The notes under the pieces were generated by a model. It was not told the DNA's origin. It saw nothing but the letters and a program-made list of their open reading frames with translations, and searched no databases. The translations under genes and the position numbers were made by a program. A stretch of 64,000 nucleotides of DNA, taken from assembly GCA_030407005.1 (NCBI GenBank), contig JAUDYN010000004.1, positions 248,001-312,000 on the forward strand. The letters are read 5' to 3'. The first letter of the stretch is position 1; every line of letters starts with the position of its first letter. Source of the DNA: Desarmillaria ectypa. Its lineage: Eukaryota; Basidiomycota; Agaricomycetes; Agaricales; Physalacriaceae. Below, one piece after another: positions 35,909 to 48,449 of the stretch.

Positions 35909-38880
35909 ATGAAAGGTCTCCTTCCGGTGACAATTTTGTCGTTGATATGTACAGCTTCCAGCTCAAATATCGACCTCGTCAATCCTCTGATCGGAAATAC
36001 CGGTCCGGAACCTAATTATGCTGGAGGAATGATACCTTCGGTCGCACCACCATTTGGTATGACGCGCTGGGTGGCCCAGACGCACCAGAACTACGTGTCG
36101 AGACTACCGTATAATTACAGCGACTCGGGCATTATCCACGGTTTCGTTGGGACGCACCAGCCTGCTATTTGGATGGGAGAGAGCGGCATGATTGGTGTCG
36201 TACCAGGACTGAGTTCCAGTCCAGATGGGAAGGTAAAGGCGCGCTTCGAAGAGCGGGGATTGCGAAGAGTGGATGGTACAGAGTCTTTTGGCGTCAGTCT
36301 GTACGAGGTCGAGCTGGTGGTAGATGACAGCGGTGGCAGCATTGGTGTTGCGATGACGGCAAGTAAGCTGCTTTCTTGTCTTCTCAGTCTTGATTAACAT
36401 TTTGGTAGCATCTAGAGTAGGACATCTACGGTTCACTTTTAAGACGGGATCTACATGGCACCCGTATATCCTTCTACAGTCTTCGCGTCCCTCTGAGCTC
36501 TTTCATTCCACCCCAACAGCATCTCATTTCAATATCTCGTATCCGGAAGGTTGGACGCGTGTATTTCCCGAACAAAATCGGATTTGCGGATACAATTCGG
36601 AAATGCAGGACTGGGTTATTGCTCCGATATCCACTATGCAAGATGTCGAAAACAAGCAGAGAGATGGAAGAGGACATGGTGGATTCAAAGGCTGGTTCTG
36701 CGCCGCTTTCGATCGAGGATTCGACGGTTACGGGGTGACACAGAGCTCGGAGCACAGAGAGAGAGCACTTGAAGGGCTTGGAGAGGAAGTTGGTGCCTAC
36801 GCTCGCTTTGAATATCCGAGCAACCAGGAGGAGCTGGTCGTTGACGTGCGGATAGCGGTTTCGTTCATCTCGATGGAGCAAGCCCTTGTCAATCTTGAAA
36901 AAGAAGTACCCCAGGGAACACCTTTGGAGACGACGGAACAGAAAACAAGAGCGGCGTGGGAGGAGAAATTGGACCTCGTGGAGGTGGACGGTGGCAAGTT
37001 GGAGGATAGACGGGTCTTGATGACGAGTGTCTTCCATGCCCTTCAAGTAAGTCTATCTGCATCTCTTACTGTTCATACTCAAGGTGATACAGTACCCATA
37101 TGAACAACATGAGTATGGCAAGTATTACTCTGCGTACGATGACGAGGTCCATGACGGGGAATCATACAGTGGCTACTCTATCTGGGTACGCAACAACTCT
37201 GCATTTGACATCATCTCATTGAAGGTATATAGGATACATATCGAGCTGAATGGGGTTTCCTGCTCCTCTTTGCACCTGAGCGTATACCTGGAATGATACA
37301 GAGCATGCTGCAAGATTACAAAGAGGGCGGTTGGCTACCTATGTGGAAGAACATCGTTGGTACATGGTCTCGATGGCATCAAGCATCATCTCGTACTGAC
37401 GATTGCCCTATAGAAACCAATATCATGATTGCAACTCATGCGGACTCTTTGATCACGGAAGCTGTTCTGAAAGGCTTTGAATCAGGATTTGACGTTGATC
37501 TTGCTTGGGAGGCTGTGTGGAAAGATGCCACTGTACCCCCAGAAAAGGATTGGGAGGTCAAATACGAGGATAGAGAAGAAGTGAGATTTCGTTGACTGTT
37601 TAAGGGAATGGCACTCATCTCTCCTCTTTCACGTTAGGGCGTTGACTACGAGGTCAGGGCAGGCCTTTCGTCGTCGTATGCGGACCCCCAAAAAGGGTGG
37701 GTTGATGATGATATCCACTCGGAAAGTGTTAGCAGAACGTTAGGCTATGCTTGTGTGTCAGCTATTTTCGTGAATATGAATGCTATCTGACTTTGTTCGT
37801 GTCAGATGATGATCATGCTCTGTCCCTGTTATCCGCGCATCTCAACAAATCTCCATCCATCACCTCGTTCTTACACGAGCGGTCAATGAATGCGCCTTGG
37901 CTTGTGTGGAACAGCAATGCCACCTCTGTTGATGACTATATGAATGAGGAAGATAAGATCAGGTTCAACGGGATGACCAAAGGATTCGTCCAGGGCAGAA
38001 ATGTTGACGGCAGTTGGGCCGGTTCGTTCCTAATCTCGCTTGGTGGTGGTATGGACTGACGTGCCATTTAGATCCAGCATCTGGCTTCACGGAGGGCGAC
38101 AAATGGGCATACTCGTTCGACATGGTCCATGACATACCTGGTCTGATAGAGAAGCGAGGCGGGAACGAAACGTTTGTTCAGAGTCTGAACGAGCACTATA
38201 ATGGTGGCTGGGATTGGTTTGGTAATGAGGTGAGGTGAACCCGGTGGACATGAGACTAAGCTAATTTCCGTGGAAGCCATCTCATCATATTCCATACCTA
38301 TATGCTCTGGCCGGGCGCCCTGACCTTACGCAGCATCGGGTCCGGGAAATTGCGCACACCAATTATAATGATACACCGCAAGGGTTGAGCGGGGTACGTG
38401 ATGCTTTCTCTTGATGATCTAGTGAGGTCCTGATGTTGAGGCAGAATGAAGACTGCGGGCAGATGAGTGCCTGGTATATTTTCGGAGCCTTGGGGTTCTA
38501 TCCTGTCAACCCGGTCTCAAAGGAATTCGTCATTGGCACGTATGTTCTCCTTCACTTCTTCCCATATCTCTACCTGATTATTCAGACCATTTTTTGATAA
38601 ACTCACGCTTTATCTGCCATCTTTGGAGCATGATGTATCGCCCTTCTACGATGCACAAAGAAAAGCAAATGCGCTGACTGTGGAAAAGCATGGCGACCCT
38701 GAGGCTATATATGTGGAGTCAGTTGCTGTGAATGGGGAAGTGGTGGATCTGTATGGCGGGAGTCCTATCATCCGATGGGAAGACATCTACCGTGGAGGTA
38801 ATCTTGTCTTTGAAATGTCGGAGACTCCGGTGTTTGCTGTGAGTGATGATAGCGTAGGGATCCTACATGAGGAGTTGTAG
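35909..38880 (+). CDS. GH92 alpha-1,2-mannosidase
   Basis: Ca2+-dependent exo-alpha-mannosidase of family GH92, probably secreted, trimming mannose from N-glycans or mannoproteins. The start is ATG 35909, giving a signal peptide (MKGLLPVTILSLICTASSS) followed directly by the GH92 opening NIDLVNPLIGNTGPEPNYAG. The N-terminal beta-sandwich includes GIIHGFVGTHQPAIWMGESG. The (alpha/alpha)6 domain contains DDEVHDGESYSGYSIW spliced to DTYRAEWGFLLLFAPERIPG (about 37230-37300), SMLQDYKEGGWLPMWKN, NIMIATHADSL and TLGYAYDDHALSLL. The catalytic-acid region is NEDCGQMSAWYIFGALGFYP (about 38446-38510). About nine introns of 45-60 bp interrupt it, one of them right in the YDD codon. The stop is at 38880. 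All joins keep frame and the length (about 780 residues) is normal for the family. Confidence 0.94.
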
Positions 38881-39232
38881 CCACAGGTATGCTGAATGTT
38901 TGACTCATTATGTGCACGGTAAATCTTACTGTGGTTTCGTTTGCTTATAGCACAGTTTCATGATGGTTCTATACCATTGTACACTATTTTCTGTCCCCAC
39001 ACAATCCAGGCTTTGCTCAAATCCAAGTTATTCACGACCCGTTTGCGAAAGTGCCAGCCTGAGCGTTATGGCACTGAGACTTGAGCTTCACTTACTCTCC
39101 TTTCTTATCGTCAACTCACCGCAGGTACTAGAGGCGCCTTGATCCGCCTCGTGAGTCTCCCAACAACAACGATCTTTGAGCATCCGAGTCGAGCTCGGTG
39201 CAAACTTGGGGGTGAGAACTTTCGGATTAAGG
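38881..39232. other. Spacer between GH92 and MTAP genes
   Basis: Tandem spacer carrying the GH92 3' end and the upstream part of the MTAP promoter. No gene seen. Confidence 0.5.
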
Positions 39233-39411
39233 CACGTGACTGTGATGAGATTGTTGATAAGATAGCCGGTACCGCCGCCACGTGCGTCTTGCGAATGATT
39301 TTCTCATCTTTCCGCAAAATGAAACGACGTCTTGCTCACCATCATTTTCCATTCCTGTAACTTTCTCTCTGGCTTCTGGGGCACGACTGGTTAAGTTTCT
39401 GACGACACGTG
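39233..39411. promoter_or_regulatory. Three CACGTG boxes upstream of MTAP
   Basis: Exact CACGTG hexamers lie at 39233-39238, 39279-39284 and 39406-39411, the last 9 bp before the ATG. The first reads GTCACGTG on the minus strand, the consensus-like site of yeast Cbf1/Met4. Sulfur or methionine control is an inference from the gene's role. Confidence 0.6.
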
Positions 39412-39419
39412 CTAATAAA

Positions 39420-40553
39420 ATGGCAGAAAATGGTACGTCTCTGTCTTCGTTCCTACTCTGGATATTGACTAATTCCTGAGTAGTACTAATCGGAGTCATC
39501 GGAGGGAGCGGGCTCTACCATTTGGACAATCTGACCTTTGTGTGCGCTATATCATTCTTTTTGATCGTCAAATTCTCACTGGATCTGCAGAAAACATGTG
39601 AATCCTGAGACTGTACGTCCAACCACAGTAAATTGCATCTTTTTCCTGAAGCGCATTTTTCCAGCCTTGGGGCTTTCCTTCGTCGCCCATATCAATTTGT
39701 TCACTCCCCTCTGGAATCCAAGTTGCTTTCCTTGCACGACATGGAACAGGACATACCATTTCCCCATCTGCGGTTCCTGCGAGGGCCAACATCGCTGCTC
39801 TAAAATCTCTAGGAGTCCGCGCCATCGTTGCCTTCTCTGCTGTCGGATCTCTTCGAGAGGAGATATCACCCGGGTCTTTCGCTTTGCCTACTCAAATCAT
39901 TGACCGAACTAAGGGTGTGCGCCCGGCATCCTTTTTCGAAGGTACCTCCATCGTCGCGCATGCCAGCTTCGGCGACCCGTTCAGCGCAAAGCTGGTATCG
40001 TGGCTGGAGGAAAGAGTAACGAAAGCTTTGGATCAGGAGGGGCGAGGCGTGAAGCTCTTCACCGACAAATGCATCGTCTGCATGGAAGGACCACAGTTCT
40101 CCACTCGTGCAGAGAGTGTCATGTACCGTCAATGGGGTGGAGACTTGATTAACATGAGCGTGCTTCCTGAAGCCAAGTTGGCACGCGAGGCAGAGCTTAG
40201 GTTCGTGTTCTGTTATTGTGCGAGTGTATTCGCTGACGCCAGGACTTTTCAGCTACGCGTTGATTGCTACGGCCACCGACTACGATGCATGGCGTCCTCA
40301 CTCAGATACGGTTACTGCAGCTGAAGTGTTCAAGACGCTCAAAGCCAATGCAGATACGTCGCGGCTCGTGGCTGCGACCGTATTGGACGAGCTACATGCT
40401 GCTGTCAGCGCCAGCGGGGAAAATTTCCTCTTGGAACAAGTTGGTTCCATGAGCTTCTCAATTATGCCGCGATCACAGAAACAGGATCCCGAGCATCGCA
40501 AGAAGCTGGCTTATGTCCTCCCTGAATACTTCAGCGGTGAACAATTCAATTGA
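39420..40553 (+). CDS. MEU1: S-methyl-5'-thioadenosine phosphorylase
   Basis: Methionine-salvage enzyme that splits 5'-methylthioadenosine, the by-product of polyamine synthesis, into adenine and methylthioribose-1-phosphate (yeast Meu1, human MTAP). A tiny first exon (ATG 39420 to 39432, MAEN) joins across an intron to [19 protein letters not shown]. The next exons give KHVNPET and [17 protein letters not shown], followed by [19 protein letters not shown] (phosphate-binding ARHG), [32 protein letters not shown] and [18 protein letters not shown]. After a last intron (about 40200-40252) comes [14 protein letters not shown] with the substrate-binding TDYD. The stop is at 40553. All active-site motifs are present and the length (about 330 residues) is normal. 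Three E-boxes precede it. Confidence 0.94.
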
Positions 40554-43500
40554 GATGGTAAGATTGGTGTACCTTAGTTCCTGAATCGTGCTGATACCGC
40601 TCCTATAGAGAAGGATAGAGACCGCAGATTTACCATTTTTTGAATATAGATATTTTAGATTCCACGATCGTCTGGTACACATATTGAGTCGCTCTAGACC
40701 TGTGACCAGTCCCTTACAATGAGCAAACGTCGGTGTAACCTCGCTTGGAATTCTCGCGCAAGGGTTTCCTTAAATCTTCAAGATGCACCCTTGAAACAGC
40801 TTGTGTATACTTCTGTGTGATGCTACAGTTGCGTAAAAGAGTAGTCAACGGGTAAGTGCACACATGCACATCCTTGTCAGTCGTTTATTCATGCAAGCTT
40901 CGTTCAAAGATAAGCGACGCCTAAGCCTGATTAAATTGTAATGACTTTCAAATTCACACTGCCTCATTGAAAACGGAATCAAGTTCCTAAAGATGACAAC
41001 GCGGCCCGTGTGGCATATTGACGTCCACGTCACCATATACTCATGATGCGGAGAGCGGTGGTCCTATGAATGATACATAGCCACATGTCTGGGTCCATCA
41101 GTGATCGTTTATCAAAGGGATTTGCGTCGACGATCTTCTTTCTTTGGGGCACATACGCCGTGCTCCTGTACAAGACCATTTGCTGATTATTTCACATTCC
41201 GAGGGACACTGAGCAAGACATTAAGACCCAATCGCTGCCGAAGGAGTCACAGAGCGACCACAAGAGCCAGAACAAGCCTAATTCAGGTAAACCAATGTCC
41301 CTTACTTCTGAAAGCTTCTGAACTGATCCAATATTAACCCTGTACCAAGGGGATCCATACGGTCCCCAAGGTCCATATGTACATTCCAACGTAGACAACG
41401 GCACTTGCACCTCAAGGTATTAAGCGTCCTCTTCATGTTCATTGTTATAGGCTTGAGGCATGGCACAAGTGTGGAAGAATTTTACCTCTTATGAACCGCA
41501 ACTTTTGCACGCAGAGGTCAGAATCTGGACCCTGTTCTGGACCCTGTTCATGAACTCAAAACCCGGCACCAGCGCGAAAGTTAGTCACCGTTTTTCAAGT
41601 CCCGCGCGTGTATCTTCGGGCCATTGATTTGGGCGAAGCTGATGTGCTACATAAATGTTGTAATTCAAATGGAAGAAGCTCGCACGCGAATTAAGTTCAA
41701 AGACGGTCCCGAACTCGAAAGCATGTAGCATTTGCTCCTATTACCAAATATTGGGAGAGGACATATGCTTAAAGGTCACGGATCTTCTTTAAAATATGGT
41801 ACACGCTCGGATGCTGATTAGGGGGTGGTATCATCATCACGAGATGTTATGCTTGGCTAACTACGGTCGACGCGTGGACCATCCACGTACAAGCATCTTA
41901 AGTCTCGCAGCCATGCGAGTACCCACTTTTCATTTTGCCGGCCTGAAATTGACTTTTTTTTTCCAGGAGTTTTTGGGCGATCGGCTGAAATTGACATTGT
42001 CTTTTTGTAGATGGGACGTGAAATAGCATACATGAAGCAGAGATCGATATCGATAAACAGCTGGTGCTGCGCTACGACTGCGCTCCGGTGCACCTCATCG
42101 TGTGCATGCAATGCACAGATCTCATTCTTATCTTACTTTCAGTGATATATTCCTGCTATTATTTAATTCATTTCTAGAGCCAAGATGGAGCTGTTCCGCT
42201 GAGAAGATCTTCCCTGACCGCAGCCTGTTTTCTGAAGGTATCTATGCCGACCTGAATGAATTGTTGGCTCGGTAGTCGTGCTTGTCATCAGAGGATCATT
42301 TGCTTCGACTGGTGCTCGCGGAGTTCTCCGTTGGTATGTTTTTCCCTGCTATCTTGGTGTCTATCAGCGGGGCTGACAGAGAGGAGGACAATAGACATTG
42401 CCCCAAATCCAAGAGCGGACGAATCATTAAATGCTGACCCTGTCCCAATTTGGTGCTCACCTCCTGGGTATCTCCGTTTCTGAAATTGATCTGGTGACCT
42501 CTCGCAACGTCTTACTCAAAGAGGAGCGTATGATTTCGGAATCAATGATTTATTCTCCAATTCTATTCCAGGATGGCGAAGATGTCGCCAGATGTGTCAT
42601 GTGAAGTAAAGTATGATCTGTTATCGTCAGGTCAGTAAGTGCTTTTATCTCAGCGAGTTCGCCGTCACTTATGCGCCAAATTTAACAGTGCTAATTTTAA
42701 CTAATCGCTTGACCTCGGCCATGTATTAAGCCGCAGTAATAGGACAACAAACATACTTTGGCGACCGAGATGAACTCAATGAATGCCCTAAAGTCTTCAG
42801 AATGTTGTCTGACAAGATGAATGCACAGTGACGTGATTGTCTGGCGGTGACATTCATATCTTACACAATTCCATATGGATAGTACCAAAAGTCACTGAAG
42901 CTCGTATCTCAAGAAAACGTTTTCGTTTCCAAGAGTTGTATACCATGTATTTTTGTAAGTTTTATTTCATCTATTTTGGTTCTATTACTAATTACTTTTG
43001 AGTGCCTACCCCAGAACCTTTGGGGGTCGATTTTCGCACAGGTCGGATCACTTGAGAACTTGAGAACAAATCGTAATAACGTATATCTTATCGGGCGTTG
43101 AGGACGTACACTGACAAATGATGGCGGTGACCTGTCGGAGGCTTTCTCCCAACCTGTACACATGGAACGGAGTCTCATGCTGCTATATGTACTTATCGTC
43201 ATTATTAAGACGATGGTCGGAGCCATGGAAGGCGCCATCTTATGAATGTCTTTCCAGGTATCGCGCGATATTTCGCCCAGGAAACTTGAAGACTCAGACT
43301 CAAGGAGCCCGTATCAGGCGTCACGACGGTTGGCTTAATTAGTATGAGAATAAATTGTCAAGGTAGGACTACTTTTCTTATCGTCTGTATTAATGTCCCA
43401 CTAGTAAATTTTTAGTACCGAAGATATCAAAGTGAGCTTGCGATCAGTCCAAAGCATGTGGGTCAACTCCCCCTTGCCGCGACCTCTCACTCGCAGTCTT

Positions 43501-44391
43501 TGTCCCACGCGGTCATTCTTCAGGGCTGTGTGGCGCCCACCGTCAGTTAGGCTATCAACTTTCCCAAGTATCATTGGCCGGCAGTCTCAATCGGGGACGA
43601 GGGTCAATTTGAACTTACGGCTTTTCTAGGTTCTGGATCTTGGTTTCTGAATGAATTTCGCACCTTGTGACTTTTTTCATGTCTTCTACGATAAAGAAGA
43701 CATGTCGCAATCTAAAACCGAGTGGTTGGTTCCTAGTAAACGGTCGCAGCATCTGACACCCATTTCGTCTTCCTTTACGCAATTGCGGAGGCGTATGTTG
43801 TCGCTCTGGACATGTCTTCGTCGACGGATTTCTTGAGCTCCATTAAGGAGTAGATGTCCCTTCCAGATTATCCACGCGTATCATCATTCGGGATGCCATT
43901 TACAGCGAGGACTAATGGGTGTAGTGAGTTTTAACAGCGTTGTCAATACGCATCACAATAATACCTGATGTCCTTCTCGTCCAGTCTCACAAGTCATGCT
44001 CTGCCGGCTTTCTCGGTAGACTTGGCAACGTGAGTGCGCACAGGCAAGACATGGGTGAGAGTCGGCTGGAGGGATATTACGACATGGATATCGAAAGCTT
44101 GAAAGGAACAATCCCGGGATTCATATGGTACCCACATGCTTTACCTTGATCTGCTATCTCAGAGACTTGGCGTGGCTTATCTCCCTGCATCAATGTCCAT
44201 TCTGCTGCAGGTATTGCACCAATACGACCGCACTCGTGGTGTCATTCGACCTTGATTCAACCGGCATCGAGCCATTCGCCATGTGCATACTACCCGTTAA
44301 GGTGTCTCTATATAGATAAGTGGTTCGTATATTAGGAGCAGTGCTTCGCCTGCTTGTTCTTCGGGATTCGTATCTTCGCCAACTGCCCTTG
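40554..44391. other. 3.8-kb region without a recognised gene
   Basis: The largest gene-free stretch of the window. Many frames of 60-110 codons exist on both strands (for example 42909-43238 - and 43118-43342 +), but none shows a domain or a convincing exon chain. A short tandem ctggaccctgtt occurs twice at about 41525-41548. It may contain strongly decayed repeats that cannot be identified by eye. Confidence 0.35.
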
Positions 44392-47300
44392 ATGTCTGCG
44401 TATGAGAAGAGGAAAGATTACGCCGACGCCGTCGAGAAGGGGTCCGAGGGCTCCTTCGACGAGAAGGCTGTCGTTCCCGATATCGTATGTTCATTCCTGC
44501 TTGCTTTGAAGTACTCTATACTGACGCGATACCGATAGGATGTTGTCGGTTTGGATATCCAAGCTCTCAGTAGTGATGTGGAGGAAGCCGCCGCTATCGC
44601 TGACACTATGTCAACCGAGGAAGTTGAGGAATGCTTGAGGCACATAGTTGATGTAGTAAGTACCTGAGGGTTTTAGGCGCAGTTAATGTTCGATTAACAT
44701 CCACCTATAGCATGGCAAGGATCCCGCAAGTCCCCCTTCCTTGTGGTTGCATCTATCCGACTGATTTGCTGTAGAACTTTCCACCTCGAGCGCTGGAGCT
44801 CAGCCGGTAAGCATAATTACGAGTGAAGAGTCCAACTTTCTCTTATATATAGACTGTCTTAGGCGATATCTCTTCGACGAAGACATTAGGGACGATCCCG
44901 TTGCTTTTCAGAAGCTTTACGATGAGGTCAAGATTGAAGCCTCTATGGTCATCATAGTGCGTTGTGCTGCGCTCTTACTATATACAGGTCACTAAAATAA
45001 ATACAGAATTCTCCTTACGCTGAAGTCCGTGCGGTCGTTGATAACCACGATGATCCTAATTTGCCGGCCTTGACCTTCCGAGCTGGTATCATTGGACTCG
45101 TCTATGTCGTTATTGGTGCATTTCTCAACCAGTTCTTCTCAATCCGGCAGCCGGGAATTACGATCTCTTCAAATGTTGCGCAGTTATTGTAAGTACTTCA
45201 TTTAATTAAACGAAAGTTAGCTTAATCGGCACTTCTTAGGGCGTTCCCCGCAGGAAAATTCTTTGAGCAGGTGCTGCCTACCACGAAATACAATACATTT
45301 GGTTATGAGTGGTCATTTAATCCGTTAGTTCAGCATCCGTGATCTCCGAACGGGGATGCTAACACGGTTCTAGCGGTCCTTTCAACATGAAAGAACACAT
45401 GGTTGCCACTATCATGGCTAACGTTGGTTTCAATACACCGTGAGTCTCTCCAATTTTTCTTTAATAGCTCCTCCCCCGACAAATTTATTGTTAGATACAC
45501 AGCATATGTAATATGGGTACAGTTCGCTGAGCGGTTCTTCAACGAGGTTTGCCCCCCAATGGTTACATGTATCGCGTCATATTGACTTACCCGCACTTGG
45601 CAGTCTTGGGCTACAAACTTCGGATACCAGATCCTTAGTACGTCCTTTCACTAATCTTAAACAATGCTTATCTCATTGGAGTTCCCGTAGTTTCCCTGTC
45701 TACGAACTTTATCGGTGAGCCCAGAATAGTTTTGGAGTGACAATATTCTGTAACCTGAAATCGAAGGTTATGGTCTGGCTGGAGTCACACGACGCTTCCT
45801 TGTCTACCCATCGTACGCAATATGGCCGACGAATCTAGCCACTATCGCTCTGAATGTGCGTTGGGTTCTAGCCCGTCCACCTGTGTTCTGATTTTACGGC
45901 ATCATTAGCGTGCCTTCCACTCGGAAACAAACCAAACCGCTAACGGCTGGAAAGTCTCTCGGGTAAGTATTAATGTAGGTGCAACGAGAAATATTGTTCA
46001 CGAAGCGCTTTTAGATGAGGTTCTTTCTGTACGCTTTTGGGGGGATGTTCGTGTATTTCTGTACGTTTTTTATCTCCCGGTATCGAGTAGATGGCTGACT
46101 GGCGCATGACTATCCCAGGGTTCCCCAAGTATGCATTCACTGCTTCCGTTGACGAATTCTTAACATTGAATGTGATATCTATCAGTTACATCTTTCAAGC
46201 ACTGTCATATTTCAATTGGATGACTTGGATTGCTCCGGATAATGTCCTTCTCGGAGCGGTCACAGGTCGGTCGGCTACAAGAAAACCTAATGTGACATGC
46301 TGACGGACCTACTCAGGTAGTATCGGAGGCCTTGGATTGAATCCGATCCCTACATTCGATTATAATGTTCTCTCGGTCGGCGGTGATCCTCTCATTAACC
46401 CGTTCTTCACGATTGCCAACTATTTCCTTGGTGCCATTGTTACACTCCCAATTGTATGTTCTGAACCCTTGGTATTCCTACCATTCCTTTTGGCTAACGT
46501 ACCCTGTTGGTAGATAATCGCACTTTGGGTGAACAACGTTTGGTACACTGGATGTATGACCGTCCTCAATTTCTCATTTTTATCTCTCTGACAAGCCACA
46601 TAGACTTGCCGATCAACTCCAATGGTGTATTCGACAACACAGGCGCTCGATATAACGTGTCGATGGCTGTGGACGGAAATTCGCTTTTCGACGAGGCATC
46701 GTATAAAGCTTACTCCCCTGCATACCTTGCTGCCGGTAATATCCTTCTGTACGGTTTCTTCTGTACGTTGTTCCGCGCATCTAGTTGCCGCAACTAATGC
46801 TCTCTGGGCAGTTGCGACATATGCAGCAACTATTTCCCATACATTCCTCTACCACCGGAGGGAAATTGCTATGGGATTCCGAAGTCTTTGGAGGAGAAGG
46901 CCCTTGAAAGACGACAAATTCGATATACACAGCAAGCTAATGGGGGCTTACGCCGAGGTTCCCGAGTGGCATTATCTCTGGTTCGTATTTTTTGATGTCA
47001 GTTGCATATTCGTATTTAATTTTTACTCTTTCCTATATTCAGTGTTCTAGTAGTTTCTATCGCCCTCGGCGCTTCCGGCGTAGCTGCTTACCCGACCTCA
47101 ACGACACCGGCAGTTGTTCTCTACGGCATCCTCCTCGCGGTGCGTGTAATTGTAGGTTACATATGAATCGTCTGACAACAAATGCCAGGCCATATTTTGT
47201 ATTCCCATTGGTATCATCGCTTCGATCACCAATTGCCAGGTGACACTCAACGTCCTGGCTGAATTCTTCGGTGGTCTATGGTTCCCTGGTAATGCGAACG

Positions 47301-48306
47301 CCATGAACTTCTTCAAGTCTTACGGCTATGTCACTACCGCACACACCTTGGCTTTTGCTCAGGATTTGAAGCTTGCACACTATACCCACATCCCACCCAA
47401 GATCACTTTCTGGGTCCAAATGATAGCAACGTTGACGTCGACTTTCGTCTGCGTTGGAATTTTAAACTTCCAGATGACCCAAATCCCCGACGTCTGCTCG
47501 TCTACACAGAAAGACAGGTTCACCTGTCCTGGCGCCAATACGTTCTTTACTGCATCGGTTCTTTGGGGAACCCTCGGGCCTTCCAGGATGTTTGGATCGG
47601 GGGCTATCTATAACCCTCTTGTTTGGTGCTTCTTGATTGGCTTCGTCTTGCCCATCATCGTGTATTTCTTGACGCCCAGAATACCGATTTTCAAGTACTT
47701 CCACCTCCCGGTGTTTTTGGTCGGAACACTTATCTGGTATGCTGCGTTCAATGTTGGAAATGGTCTGATGCTCACGGGTTATTCTAGGGCACCTTATAAC
47801 TTGTCGAATACGTGGCCGGCGGTTCCCATTGCCTATCTATTTAATGTCTTTATAAAGAAACGGTTCCTCTCATGGTGGTCGAAATATAATTAGTGCGTCT
47901 AAATTCTTATGATGTTGGCACATATCTGATATTAATTTGCTCATAGTATCTTGGCATCAGCCTTTACGTGGTGAGTAACACGCATCGCCGAATGCTTCCA
48001 ATATATTGAAACTTCATGTTACAGTGCGATTGCCCTTTCGGCTGTTATCCAGTTCTTCGCCGTACAGTATGTTGGCGCAGAGATTAATTGGGTGAGTCTT
48101 CCCAATGCAACTCTTCTTCATCTTAGTTCCTAAATTTTATGTAGGGACCAAACACGATCCCTTACGCGGGCTGTGACTCTAACCAATGTACGTATTACAC
48201 CCTCGCAGAAGGGGAGCACTTTGGGCCTGTGAGTGACTCAGCGTCTCAGCATTATGAAGGATCGACTAATACTAATCATGACTTTTAGGGTGTCGGTGAA
48301 TTCTAG
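44392..48306 (+). CDS. OPT-family oligopeptide transporter
   Basis: Proton-coupled plasma-membrane importer of small peptides (tetra/pentapeptides, possibly glutathione), OPT family. Start ATG 44392 (MSAYEKRKDYADAVEKGSEG). A cytosolic N-terminus with IADTMSTEEVEECLRHIVDV and YLFDEDIRDDPVAF precedes helix 1. The OPT hallmarks are NPGPFNMKEHMVATIMANVG (about 45372-45432), WFPKYAFTASVDEFLTLN (about 46120), FNWMTWIAPDNVLLGAVTG, HYTHIPPKITFWVQMIATL (the KIPPR-like motif, about 47385) and WGTLGPSRMFGSGAIYNPLV (about 47563). The C-terminal end is YAGCDSNQCTYYTLAEGEHF and GVGEF, stop at 48306. More than fifteen small introns occur, and the large exon 47240-47893 encodes the last third. No frame break was found. 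It probably serves nitrogen scavenging. Confidence 0.93.
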
Positions 48307-48449
48307 GGTTATTTCTTACGATTAACGCGTTGTATGTACGGGCCATCTAGCTTAGCTGGGGAGGCCTTGTAATTTCATGTATTAACTTGATGTCTAATAT
48401 GAATCATCTGTGACGTTTAACGAAGTAAATAAATACGCTTCAGTCTAAA

